A stretch of DNA of 64,000 nt, taken from contig NZ_JBEFZF010000001.1 of the NCBI RefSeq assembly GCF_046524175.1, positions 744,001-808,000 on the forward strand, in the 5' to 3' direction. This stretch comes from Spongiivirga sp046524175. GTDB taxonomy: Bacteria; Bacteroidota; Bacteroidia; Flavobacteriales; Flavobacteriaceae. This document shows, one piece after another, positions 25,292-33,581 of this stretch. Numbering within the stretch: position 1 is the stretch's first letter; each line of letters starts with the position of its first letter. The notes below the pieces were generated by a model. It saw only the letters and a list, made by a program, of their open reading frames with translations, had not been told where the DNA came from and did no database searches. Made by a program: the position numbers and the translations under genes.

Positions 25292-25933
25292 TTAGACACG
25301 GTAAATTTTATTTTTAATACAATATAAAACAAGACCTATACGACTTCTCACTTCCAATTTTTCAAAAAGAGCTTCACGATAGCCGTCGATTGTTTTTGGA
25401 CTTAAAAACATTTCAGCGGCGATTTCTTTATATGTTTTTTCGGTACAAGCTAGTTTTAAAAACTCAATTTCTCGCTCTTTAAGCTTTACTCTGTCAGACT
25501 TACTGCCGTCTAGTGAGCCAAGCAAGGTATTAGAAACCTTATCAGAGTAATAAAAACCTTTATTCATTACGTCGTCAAGAGCCTGTTTAAAAACTAACGG
25601 CTCAATATCCTTTAGTAAGTAGCCTTTTGCACCGTGGCGTAGCATTTTAATAATGGTATCTTCATCATCTTCCATTGAAAGTGCTAATACTTTGACATCG
25701 GGACGATTCTGTTTTAACCATTCCATTGTTTCAATGCCATTCATAATTGGCATGTTAATGTCAAGTAATATCAGGTCAGGGGTACGGTTGGTAGCTTCAA
25801 GCTTGTCAATAAGTTCTTTACCGTTTAGGGTATGATAGGCAACTTCATAATTAGGGTATGAGTTGACCAGTCCTTCTAACGAGCCTGCAAACAGTTGATG
25901 ATCATCAACAATTACTACATTATGTTTGCTCAT
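25292..25933 (-). CDS. NarL/LuxR-family response regulator
   Basis: 213-aa DNA-binding response regulator. The receiver domain (1-125) has the acidic pair VDDH at the N-terminus, the phosphorylated Asp in LILLDINMPIMNG (near 57) and a conserved Lys in GYLLKDIEP. A LuxR-type helix-turn-helix (ERE..FLKLACTEKTYKEIAAEMFLSPKTIDGYREALFEKL) follows. It overlaps the kinase gene by 14 bp and is surely its partner. Targets are unknown; the lipoprotein and membrane-protein genes upstream are candidates. Confidence 0.92.
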   Translation of the reverse strand: MSKHNVVIVDDHQLFAGSLEGLVNSYPNYEVAYHTLNGKELIDKLEATNRTPDLILLDINMPIMNGIETMEWLKQNRPDVKVLALSMEDDEDTIIKMLRHGAKGYLLKDIEPLVFKQALDDVMNKGFYYSDKVSNTLLGSLDGSKSDRVKLKEREIEFLKLACTEKTYKEIAAEMFLSPKTIDGYREALFEKLEVRSRIGLVLYCIKNKIYRV

Positions 25934-26717
25934 TTTGGTTTTGGTTTTTGTAAGGATAAACCAATTTTAGTTTAACGCCTTCATTATATTTTGAAGTCAG
26001 ATAAAAGTCCGCTTTAATCAGCTCGGCCCTAGACTTCATGTTGATTAGTCCAAGTCCACTTTTAACTTCATTCATATTAAAGCCCACGCCATTATCTTCG
26101 GCGCTGATGGTTAATTTTTCAGTTTCATAATCTAATTTTACATCTAACTTACTGGCTTTTGAGTGTTTAGTAACATTAGAAAAGAACTCTTGAAATATCC
26201 TAAAGATAATAATTTCATCTTTATTATTGATTTCTTTCGCTTCTCCTTTGACATCAATAGAAGCTTCCAAAAATTTGACACGGTTGAAGCGTTGCAATTC
26301 CATTTTAATGGCTTCCACAAGCCCAATATTCTGTAAAACCTCGTGATTAAGCGTTCGCGAAAGCATACGGATGTCTTGCAAGCTTTTGCCTATAACATCG
26401 CTCACCTCTGCTAATGCCTTTTGATTGGTTTCTTTTACCTGGGTTGACAACATATTAAGTTGCAACTTAGCAACCGATAATAATTGTCCAATATTGTCAT
26501 GCAGCTCCCAGCTAATATTTTTCAGTGTTTGCTCTTGAATTTCTGATTGCGAATTGGCCAGTTCAATTTCAAATTTCTGCCGCTCTTCAGCTTTTTCAAT
26601 AAGTAATTGGTTTTTGCGCCTTTGAAATACAGAGAAAATGATCACAATAAAAATAATGATCGCTAATAATATCGAGGATGATATAATTACTAATAATTGA
26701 ATTTCTTCTTGCTCCAT
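25920..26717 (-). CDS. Sensor histidine kinase, HisKA_3 type
   Basis: 265 aa. One N-terminal membrane helix (about residues 8-30) is followed by a coiled-coil linker and the HisKA_3 phosphoacceptor motif ISWELHDNIGQLLSVAKLQLN (His near 73). The HATPase_c domain shows EFFSNVTKHSKAS (N-box), EDNGVGFN (G1) and GLGLINMKSRAELI (G2). There is no extracellular sensing domain, so the signal may come from the membrane or from the 7-helix protein encoded just upstream with a 28-bp overlap. It phosphorylates the response regulator encoded downstream. Confidence 0.92.
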   Translation of the reverse strand: MEQEEIQLLVIISSSILLAIIIFIVIIFSVFQRRKNQLLIEKAEERQKFEIELANSQSEIQEQTLKNISWELHDNIGQLLSVAKLQLNMLSTQVKETNQKALAEVSDVIGKSLQDIRMLSRTLNHEVLQNIGLVEAIKMELQRFNRVKFLEASIDVKGEAKEINNKDEIIIFRIFQEFFSNVTKHSKASKLDVKLDYETEKLTISAEDNGVGFNMNEVKSGLGLINMKSRAELIKADFYLTSKYNEGVKLKLVYPYKNQNQNEQT

Positions 26718-27343
26718 AAGACTCCAATGAGAAAAGAGATATACATCAAAATATTAAGGGTAATTAAAACTAAATCGTAAACTTTATTATTTTCAAAACC
26801 AAAATACTCTATGGTGTATCTAAAGGGTAGATAGGGAACATGAAATAATAAAATCCCTAGGCTAAACCAAAAATAAACAGATCTTTCAAATTTCAAAATT
26901 CTCTCCGATCTAAGAAATTCAATTAGATAAGTAAAAATTGAAAGAATAACTAATAAAACTCCCCATGAATAAACATATGTTTGTCTTTGAGAAATTATAT
27001 CTTGAATAAAAATTGAATTAACAAGAGTAAATAAAATAAACACTATGAATCCTGCCAGAAGCAAATGCTTTTTTACCGTATTGTTCATAAGGCTACGGTA
27101 CCATAGAATATAAAATGAAAACTGTAGAATCGTATAAACATTTGAAATCAGAGGAGAAGTATTTATCTGTCTATCAAATAATAAGTAAACAGACCGATAA
27201 GAAAACTCAGCCAAAACTATCAACCATAAAGACCAAAGAAAATATTTGGCTCTTCCAAAAGAATATTTCTTATAGTTTATTGTAGCAACTATTGCAACCA
27301 GAAGAGCCAAATAGGCAGTAAAATGATCAGGAAGATAGCTCAA
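26690..27343 (-). CDS. Seven-helix membrane protein of a two-component operon
   Basis: 217 aa made almost wholly of hydrophobic segments, about seven predicted helices separated by short loops with aromatic residues, ending in a basic WSKKKFNY. No catalytic motif is seen and the family is not recognised. It overlaps the kinase gene by 28 bp, so it may act as the membrane sensor that the kinase itself lacks; this is inference from context. The start given is a TTG (MSYLPDHF), because an in-frame stop lies just upstream and no ATG is near the beginning; the start is uncertain. Confidence 0.7.
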   Translation of the reverse strand: MSYLPDHFTAYLALLVAIVATINYKKYSFGRAKYFLWSLWLIVLAEFSYRSVYLLFDRQINTSPLISNVYTILQFSFYILWYRSLMNNTVKKHLLLAGFIVFILFTLVNSIFIQDIISQRQTYVYSWGVLLVILSIFTYLIEFLRSERILKFERSVYFWFSLGILLFHVPYLPFRYTIEYFGFENNKVYDLVLITLNILMYISFLIGVLWSKKKFNY

Positions 27344-27359
27344 TCTATAACCTTTTTAA

Positions 27360-28007
27360 TTATTGTTGTGGATAGGTTGCAGCCGGAGGATCTCGATCTC
27401 CTCCATATTCCAAAAGATCTATTCCCGGAATATCATCATCATTATCTTGAAACATCATGGAAGAAAACATATTTCCCTCTTGTTTTGGCCTTAGTTTTCC
27501 TGTTGGTGAAATGAATACCGTTAATTCGTCACTTTTGCGATCGTATTTTTTATCCTTTGGAAAAACTCCAAAATAAATACGATATCCTGTAAGGTCATAG
27601 CCTAAACTGTCGGCTTCATACTTAGCATGCTGCATATATGTATTTAATCTTTCCAACGAATATGCGCTGGAAGCTGATAACTTGAACGTAGGCTTCACCA
27701 AAGGCTCTTCCTGTTGCTGCTTTACCATTTTTTGCATCATTTCTGCAACCGGACCTCTCAAACTAGCTCGTTGCTTTACATCTAAACCTTGTAATTCTTC
27801 TAGCAATTGGAAATAGCGAACTGCTATTTCATCATACGTCTTGATGTCCTTAACAAAGTTTTCACTTAAGGTAGTCGCCTCCGTCGGTGTTAGCGTTCCA
27901 TCTGGCTTATCAACTTTTACGCCTCCATCTTCTTTACAAGAATTCATGAGGAGCATAATTCCCGTCAAGACCATTATTAAGGGAAGTTTTTGAATAACTT
28001 TTTTCAT
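27360..28007 (-). CDS. Lipoprotein of unknown function
   Basis: 215 aa from the ATG at 28007 (MKKVIQKLPL); the frame is open 18 codons further upstream, but only this start gives a proper lipoprotein signal ending in LLMNSC. The mature part begins with acidic, proline-rich sequence, then a helical region (residues ~45-130) and a domain with YRIYFGVFPKDKKYDRKSDELTVF, and ends in an acidic tail with proline and tyrosine. No family is recognised. It sits 16 bp before the membrane protein and two-component genes, in one unit, so it may be part of the signal input. Localised to the cell envelope. Confidence 0.7.
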   Translation of the reverse strand: MKKVIQKLPLIMVLTGIMLLMNSCKEDGGVKVDKPDGTLTPTEATTLSENFVKDIKTYDEIAVRYFQLLEELQGLDVKQRASLRGPVAEMMQKMVKQQQEEPLVKPTFKLSASSAYSLERLNTYMQHAKYEADSLGYDLTGYRIYFGVFPKDKKYDRKSDELTVFISPTGKLRPKQEGNMFSSMMFQDNDDDIPGIDLLEYGGDRDPPAATYPQQ

Positions 28008-28234
28008 TTTTCGTGTTGGATTGGTTAATAGAATAGTGAAGGTATATAAAATGACCTCCAAATGAAAAGAAAGACAACATTATGGGGAAAATACCCTATC
28101 GGGTTTGGGTGTTTACCGTTCTAAGTGGTTCGTTGTCGGTCACTAGTTAATATCAGTTTGTCGTTGGGTGGTAGTAAATTTATATTCAATTTTAGTTTTA
28201 GATCATATCTCAAACTTGACAAAAAAGCTATTGT

Positions 28235-28972
28235 TCACAACGGCTTAGCTTTCTTAAATTGTAGGGTTATTGTCGTGCCCAACTGCGGTGTACTTTCGAT
28301 GGCAATTGTTCCGCACATAGCTTCCATTTGGAACTTCGACAGGTACAAACCAAGCCCCATACCCTCGCTCCGCTCGGGATGAAATCGAGATCCTAATGTG
28401 AATAACTTATCTTGGTATTTTTCTATATCGAGTCCAAGTCCATTATCCTGAATTGTCAATACCACTTGATCATCATGCTCAATAGCTAACATCTGCACTC
28501 TTGCAATGGCATTTTCTTCACTGAAGCGAAATGCATTGCGCAACAGCTGTATCATAATATTAATCACGAAATGCTCAATACCTATTACGTGAATGCTACT
28601 GGGTATGGCAGCAGTGACATCTACTTCAAAGCGCTCGACCGAGGTATTTAATTGATGCAGCGCCTTGTACACTGCATCCCCTAAATGAACCGGATGTAAT
28701 TTGCTTTGTAAATCTTTCTGTTCCAGTATTAGATACTGGTTAATGTTAACCACTGTCTCTTCTAAACGTTCGGCAATTGATTGAATCATTTTAACCAAAT
28801 CTTCTTCCCCCTCATTTGGTGTAATCATATTGGCTAATGGCAACAAATTTGCAACCAACACTCGAACATTATGAGAGGTCATGAATGAAAAGTCTTTGAG
28901 ACGCTTATTCTGCTTCTCAGTCAATTTTAATAACCGTTCATCAAGACTTTGTTTTTTGGGTTGTTTACTCAT
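28235..28972 (-). CDS. Soluble histidine kinase without sensor domain
   Basis: 245 aa with no membrane helix. A short coiled coil leads to the H-box FSFMTSHNVRVLVANLL (His34), followed by HATPase_c: an N-box near IQLLRNAFRFSE, G1 DNGLGLD and G2 GMGLGLYLSKF, then GTTITLQF. In relatives the G2 approach usually reads like RFHTHVEGxGxGLYL; here it reads RFHPERSEGMGLGLYL, where the codons of HPERSEG match a dispersed palindromic repeat type (28361-28382). No response regulator is adjacent. It overlaps a small ORF upstream by 8 bp. Likely a partner in a phosphorelay whose input comes from another protein. Confidence 0.86.
   Translation of the reverse strand: MSKQPKKQSLDERLLKLTEKQNKRLKDFSFMTSHNVRVLVANLLPLANMITPNEGEEDLVKMIQSIAERLEETVVNINQYLILEQKDLQSKLHPVHLGDAVYKALHQLNTSVERFEVDVTAAIPSSIHVIGIEHFVINIMIQLLRNAFRFSEENAIARVQMLAIEHDDQVVLTIQDNGLGLDIEKYQDKLFTLGSRFHPERSEGMGLGLYLSKFQMEAMCGTIAIESTPQLGTTITLQFKKAKPL
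28361..28382. repeat. Palindromic-repeat-like segment inside a kinase gene
   Basis: On the coding strand the kinase gene contains TCATCCCGAGCGGAGCGAGG, which encodes HPERSEG. Its first nine bases equal those of the intergenic palindrome at 6866-6885 (TCATCCCGA). From memory, GAGCGGAGCGAGG-like elements are dispersed in several bacterial genomes and give HPERSEG in their translations. The segment is GC-rich against an AT-rich gene. Confidence 0.45.
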
Positions 28973-29189
28973 TGATGGATGTCTGTTGCATTGCTAATAG
29001 GTCTATAATAAGATATCTTAGTTCCTTCTTGTTTATTCTTATATTACCATCGCCAAAATTCCTTAATGTACTTTCCATCTCATTTCTTACAACTCCGTTT
29101 GATTTAATGACCTGTGCAATATCAATATTACCTATACTAATAAACACCTTAAATACTGCTTCATACTCTTTGGCATAATCATTTATCAA
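28965..29189 (-). CDS. Small hypothetical protein, 74 codons
   Basis: An ORF with plausible composition (MINDYAKEYEAVFKVFISIG... ending MQQTSINE) overlapping the kinase start by 8 bp, so translation could be coupled. Its only available start is TTG at 29189. It overlaps the end of another small ORF (29179-29304) in a different frame, and the two may be remnants of one gene split by a frameshift. No family is recognised. A role as a small partner of the kinase is possible from position only. Confidence 0.4.
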   Translation of the reverse strand: MINDYAKEYEAVFKVFISIGNIDIAQVIKSNGVVRNEMESTLRNFGDGNIRINKKELRYLIIDLLAMQQTSINE

Positions 29190-29304
29190 TGATACGGTTA
29201 GCTACTTTTTTACCATCATTCGCATTAAGTTGTAGTATGCCTTTAGTAAGAATGAAACTCTTGTATTCAACAACATGAGCGTTTAGGATGGTACACTGTA
29301 TCAT
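29179..29304 (-). CDS. Small hypothetical protein, 41 aa
   Basis: An ATG-initiated ORF reading MIQCTILNAHVVEYKSFILT... VANRIIDK. The amino-acid make-up looks protein-like, and an exact -7 promoter box (TATCTTTG, 29333-29326) lies 22 bp upstream, which supports real transcription. It ends inside the start region of the next small ORF: skipping one base would fuse NRII to INDYAKEYE, so the pair may be a single frameshifted gene of about 115 codons. No homology is recognised. Confidence 0.42.
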   Translation of the reverse strand: MIQCTILNAHVVEYKSFILTKGILQLNANDGKKVANRIIDK

Positions 29305-29325
29305 ATAAGTCTATTGAGTGATACC

Positions 29326-29333
29326 CAAAGATA
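29326..29333 (-). promoter_or_regulatory. Putative -7 promoter box for small ORFs and kinase
   Basis: The minus strand reads TATCTTTG, matching TAnnTTTG. Transcription would begin about 15 nt before the ATG at 29304 and could continue through the kinase gene. No clear TTG is found at the ideal -33 spacing. Confidence 0.45.
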
Positions 29334-29386
29334 AACCATCTAAATACCACCTAACAGTAACTTCAATCTTTAAGATGTAAATTCTT

Positions 29387-29533
29387 TTATTTTACTTTGG
29401 AAGTTGTCCTTTCGAGAAGTTCATTGTTGTGCTCAAGACTCTTATTGGGCTTTTTACTTGGATTTTTTTGTGCTTTCGTTTCTAATCTAAAATCGATTTC
29501 AATTTCTTTGTTTTCTAAGTACAATTGGAACAT
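29387..29533 (-). CDS. Small charged protein, 48 aa
   Basis: ATG-initiated ORF MFQLYLENKEIEIDFRLETK... ending TTSKVK. It is short and highly charged (many Lys, Glu, Asn) with a plausible coding pattern, in an otherwise empty 790-bp region between comM and the kinase. Upstream is an A-rich stretch, as is common before Bacteroidota start codons. No family is recognised and no partner is evident; it may be spurious. Confidence 0.33.
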   Translation of the reverse strand: MFQLYLENKEIEIDFRLETKAQKNPSKKPNKSLEHNNELLERTTSKVK

Positions 29534-29981
29534 AACGCATTTTTTTTGGTTTAACTGTTGTTTTCTTTTTCAATTAAAAAACTAAACTATAGTCCCGCGA
29601 TCAATCATAATGGAGTATTTCCCCTTAAATAACAGGTAGCACTACATCATCAACTAATTGGTGTGTTTGTTTCAAAAATGCTTACTTGTTAGGGAAGAAA
29701 AAAGCAGGTTCGAAGTTGAAAATTGATAATAGCTGGTTGTTATCTAATTAAAAATAGTAAAAAAATCACAACTTATAGCTAAAATAAACATTGAGTATTT
29801 ACTGTTCGAGGAATTAAAGAATATTTAAAATGATACTAAAGCGTTTGAAAATACATTTATATAATTGAATAATAGTTATTTACATTTTTAATAAAAGTTA
29901 TGAGGTATGTGTTATTTCGACTAGCTAAACGAAAAATGTGATAATAGACAATCTCATTTTTTCTATTAATTAAAACCCAAA
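29534..29981. other. AT-rich intergenic region without recognised feature
   Basis: About 450 bp downstream of comM. I checked both strands for ORFs of reasonable composition, hairpins with U-tracts, tRNA-like folds and repeats and saw none convincing. The sequence is very AT-rich, with several short TAAAA/TTTTA stretches. Confidence 0.5.
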
Positions 29982-31520
29982 TCAACCTAACCAACCTTCT
30001 CTGTCTAAGCTTCGGTATTGAATTGCTTCAGATATGTGATCACCCAAAACAGTCTCGCTGCCTTCTAAATCTGAAATTGTTCTTGCTACCTTCAAAATTC
30101 GATCATAGGCTCTAGCAGAGAGATTGAGGCGTTCCATTGCCGTTTTCAAAAGTTGCTTAGATTCGCCACTTAATTCACAATACTTCCTAATTTGTTTAGT
30201 ACTCATTTGGGCATTATAATGCACATTGGGTATACCTTCAAAACGGTTTGTTTGTATTTCTCTTGCATTAGTTACCCGTTGTCGAATATCGACGCTGCAT
30301 TCTCCTTTTCGGTCATCAGAAAGCTTTTCAAAGGGTACAGGAGTCACTTCGATATGAATATCTATACGATCTAATAATGGTCCTGAAATTTTCCCTAAAT
30401 AACGTTGCATCTCAGAAGGAGTGGTCATGACTGGTGCATTGGGATCATTAAAATAGCCTCCAGGACTGGGATTCATGCTGGCGACCAACATAAAGCTACT
30501 TGGGTAGGTCACTGTGAATTTAGCCCTTGAAATGGTTACTTCTCTGTCCTCTAATGGCTGACGCATTACTTCGAGTACACTTCTTTTAAACTCAGGTAGC
30601 TCGTCTAGAAAAAGGACTCCGTTATGTGATAATGATATTTCGCCAGGTTGCGGATAAGCACCTCCACCAACTAATGCCACATCAGAAATAGTATGATGAG
30701 GCGAACGAAATGGCCTATGAGACATTAATCCACCATGCTCCTTAATTCGACCAGCCACACTATGTATTTTTGTTGTTTCTAGTGCTTCATGAAGTGTCAT
30801 AGGGGGTAAAATACTTGGTAGTCGTTTTGCAAGCATAGTTTTACCTGATCCTGGCGGACCTATAAGAATAATATTATGACCGCCTGCCGCGGCAATTTCC
30901 ATGCAGCGCTTAATACTTTCCTGACCTTTTACATCAGCAAAATCAAATTCGGGGAAATCTAGATTCTTATAAAATTCTTCTCGTGTGTCTACTAGAGTTG
31001 GTTCTAGTTTTCTCTTATCATTAAAAAAATCAATGACCTCCTCAATGTTATCTATACCATAAACATCAAGATTATCAACAACCGCCGCTTCTTTTGCATT
31101 TTGTTTAGGTAAAATGAAACTTTTGAACCCTTCTTCACGTGCTTTAATTGCAATTGGTAAAGCCCCTTTTATTGGTTGCAGCGATCCATCTAAAGAAAGC
31201 TCACCCATGATCATAAATTCATCCAAATTTACCGCTTGTATTTGATTTGAAGCGGCTAAAATTCCAATTGCCAGAGTAAGATCGTAGGCGGACCCTTCTT
31301 TTCGTAAATCAGCGGGCGCCATATTAATGGTAATCTTTTTTCCTGGAAGTTTATAGCCCGTATTTTTCAATGCAGCTGCTATGCGGTAACTACTTTCCTT
31401 AACTGCATTGTCCGGTAAACCTACTAAATGATAGCCAATACCTGTGTCAATATTAACTTCCACTGTTATCGTGGTAGCGTCAACCCCAAAAACAGCACTA
31501 CCATGTACTTTTTGTAGCAT
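29982..31520 (-). CDS. comM: YifB/ComM family Mg-chelatase-like AAA+ ATPase
   Basis: 512 aa. The N-terminal S5-like/ChlI domain (GVDATTITVEVNIDTGIGYHLVGLPDNAVKESS) is followed by the AAA+ core with Walker A GPPGSGKTMLAKRLPSILPP (near 219) and the SHNGVLFLDELPEFKRSVLEVMRQPLEDREV segment holding Walker B. The C-terminal part fits the family. In Vibrio cholerae ComM is a hexameric helicase aiding branch migration in natural transformation; the role in Flavobacteria has not been shown, so the function is by homology. Monocistronic as far as seen. Confidence 0.93.
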   Translation of the reverse strand: MLQKVHGSAVFGVDATTITVEVNIDTGIGYHLVGLPDNAVKESSYRIAAALKNTGYKLPGKKITINMAPADLRKEGSAYDLTLAIGILAASNQIQAVNLDEFMIMGELSLDGSLQPIKGALPIAIKAREEGFKSFILPKQNAKEAAVVDNLDVYGIDNIEEVIDFFNDKRKLEPTLVDTREEFYKNLDFPEFDFADVKGQESIKRCMEIAAAGGHNIILIGPPGSGKTMLAKRLPSILPPMTLHEALETTKIHSVAGRIKEHGGLMSHRPFRSPHHTISDVALVGGGAYPQPGEISLSHNGVLFLDELPEFKRSVLEVMRQPLEDREVTISRAKFTVTYPSSFMLVASMNPSPGGYFNDPNAPVMTTPSEMQRYLGKISGPLLDRIDIHIEVTPVPFEKLSDDRKGECSVDIRQRVTNAREIQTNRFEGIPNVHYNAQMSTKQIRKYCELSGESKQLLKTAMERLNLSARAYDRILKVARTISDLEGSETVLGDHISEAIQYRSLDREGWLG

Positions 31521-31676
31521 AATTTATTTATCTATATGAGAGTTGCACAACTTGAGCGTGCTGTTGGAAGGTAGGATACTGACTAAAATAGGAAATTATT
31601 GGTGATTATTGCAGTTTCTTACAGAGAAAAGGCATTGAAAATTGACAGGACATTGGAAAACGTTCTCGAACAAAGA

Positions 31677-33578
31677 TTATTTAGCAACCACAACAAACTC
31701 AATTCGGCGGTTTTGCCTGTGTATTTCTTCTGTACATCGTACTTTGAAACCACAACTGACCTTGAGCTCTATTTCGCCCATCCCTTCGGTCAGCAATCGG
31801 TCTATTGAAATGCCCTTTTGAACCATATATTTCTGTACTGCCTTAGCTCTTCTAGCCGATAGATTCAGATTGAAGGCATAATTTTTTCTTAGATCAGTAT
31901 GTGACCTTATTTTAATAGATACTGTTGGGTTATCATTAAGCATCTTAATAATTTGATCGATCACTTTGTACGAATCATCATCCAAGTTAGCATCTTTATT
32001 ACCAAAAGTAACCTGCGATAGGTTCATAGTAGTAATCAAATCCTTATATAAATAAGGTTCAGCTTCTTCCACAACAGCCGCAACTTCCAGTTCCGGAGTT
32101 TTAATTGACACATTAATGCTTTCAGTATAGGTCTGATAGCCATCTCGCTTAATCAACAATTGTTGCTTACCTACAAAGCAACTCGTGGATATTATAAAAC
32201 TACCATTACCATCAGTTGTATCGGTGCCGAGAATGTTTCCATTAACATCCATTAATGACACTGTAGCATTTTTAATTAGATTTTTTTGAGTTGCACCAAT
32301 AACTGACCCCCTAACCACGGATTCACAAGTTGTCTTAAGCGCTTCTTTTCTGCTAAATTGGTAAACGTCATAACCTCCTTTACCGAAATCTCGATTCGAA
32401 GCAAAATAGCCTGTGTTATCCGCTTCATTGACTATAAATGTAATATCATCTTTTGTACTATTAACCGGTTTACCAATATTAAACACCTGAAAACCAACAT
32501 CATCAAGAGAAACACTAAAAACATCCATCATTCCTAGTCCGGGATGCCCATTGGATGAGAAGTATAATTGATTAGTACTGCTAATAAATGGAAACGACTC
32601 TCGCCCTTCGGTATTTATTGCCGATCCCATGTTTTTTGGTTCTCCAAAAGAGCCATCATCCAAAATTTCTACTTCATACAAGTCAGATTCCCCAAATCCA
32701 CCCTCTCTATTGGATGCAAAAATGATTTTTTTACCATTTTTATCAATTGCCGGATGCGCCGTTGAATAATCTTCGTCATTAAAGGTAACCGGTCGAACAT
32801 CTTTCCATTGTTTTCCATCTCTGCTAGCCATAAAAATTTTTAAAATTCCTTTTCCTGTATTTGCCGAATTAGTGCTACGTGTAAAATACAGAGTTTCGCC
32901 ATCGGGTGACAATACCGCAGATGATTCATGACCTGAACCGTTAACATCACCTTTTAGACTAGCTCGTTCTCCGGTATCGGAATAAGTGTATAAATCTAAA
33001 AATGGTTGGTTGCTCCAGCCTGACCGAACTTTTTTTGAAGACTTGCCTGAAAATGATGAGCTGAAAAGCAACCGGTGGTTAAAAAAAGTGGGGGAAAAAT
33101 CGTTGTAAATACTATTAAAAGGTGCATTAACCGTCACAAAACGGTTGCTATTCATTTCTACGATCTCTATATACTGTGGGTTATTTTTATACAGTTGATA
33201 ACGACGATCATTTGGGTTTTCCTTCCCTAGTTCTTCCATCCATTCATCAGCTTCTTTATACTGTCTGAAAGCCTTCAAAGATTGTGCATAACGAAATATG
33301 TAATCTTCTATATTATCTACATTTTCACGATACAGCATTAATTTTTCATACCAAATTTCGGCTTTAGAAAAATTACCTGTAAAAAAGTAACTATCAGCTA
33401 AATTCTTAATCCCGTCAACATCAACCGTATTCTTTTTTAGGTGTTTTTCATATAGCGGAATTGCTTCAGCATACGAATAGCTATCAAAGTACTCGTTAGC
33501 TTTTTGCAAAAGCTTACTCTGTGACGTGACAGTTGCTTGTGCAAGAACAAATATGATGATTAACAGTTTTTTTATCAT
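31677..33578 (-). CDS. OmpA-family protein with TPR and WD40-like propeller
   Basis: 633 aa, with a signal peptide (MIKKLLIIIFVLAQATVTSQS). Residues ~20-130 are TPR-like (ANEYFDSYSYAEAIPLYEKHLKKN), ~165-400 contain PD40 propeller blades (SPDGETLYFTRS, KIIFASNREGGFGESDLYEV, YFASNRDFGKGGYDVYQF), ~415-500 a carboxypeptidase-regulatory-like beta fold, and the C-terminus an OmpA domain (IRSHTDLRKNYAFNLNLSARRAKAV) that binds peptidoglycan. Proteins of this layout follow PorP/SprF genes in Bacteroidota and belong with T9SS-dependent surface adhesins. Only 3 bp separate it from the porP-like gene, so the three-gene unit is an operon. Confidence 0.9.
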   Translation of the reverse strand: MIKKLLIIIFVLAQATVTSQSKLLQKANEYFDSYSYAEAIPLYEKHLKKNTVDVDGIKNLADSYFFTGNFSKAEIWYEKLMLYRENVDNIEDYIFRYAQSLKAFRQYKEADEWMEELGKENPNDRRYQLYKNNPQYIEIVEMNSNRFVTVNAPFNSIYNDFSPTFFNHRLLFSSSFSGKSSKKVRSGWSNQPFLDLYTYSDTGERASLKGDVNGSGHESSAVLSPDGETLYFTRSTNSANTGKGILKIFMASRDGKQWKDVRPVTFNDEDYSTAHPAIDKNGKKIIFASNREGGFGESDLYEVEILDDGSFGEPKNMGSAINTEGRESFPFISSTNQLYFSSNGHPGLGMMDVFSVSLDDVGFQVFNIGKPVNSTKDDITFIVNEADNTGYFASNRDFGKGGYDVYQFSRKEALKTTCESVVRGSVIGATQKNLIKNATVSLMDVNGNILGTDTTDGNGSFIISTSCFVGKQQLLIKRDGYQTYTESINVSIKTPELEVAAVVEEAEPYLYKDLITTMNLSQVTFGNKDANLDDDSYKVIDQIIKMLNDNPTVSIKIRSHTDLRKNYAFNLNLSARRAKAVQKYMVQKGISIDRLLTEGMGEIELKVSCGFKVRCTEEIHRQNRRIEFVVVAK

Positions 33579-33581
33579 AAT

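Noticed and set aside
29397..29585. A 62-codon plus-strand hydrophobic ORF
   Set aside because: Composition (Phe, Leu, Ser, Cys rich) is what an AT-rich antisense frame gives; the minus-strand 48-aa ORF is a better though uncertain candidate.
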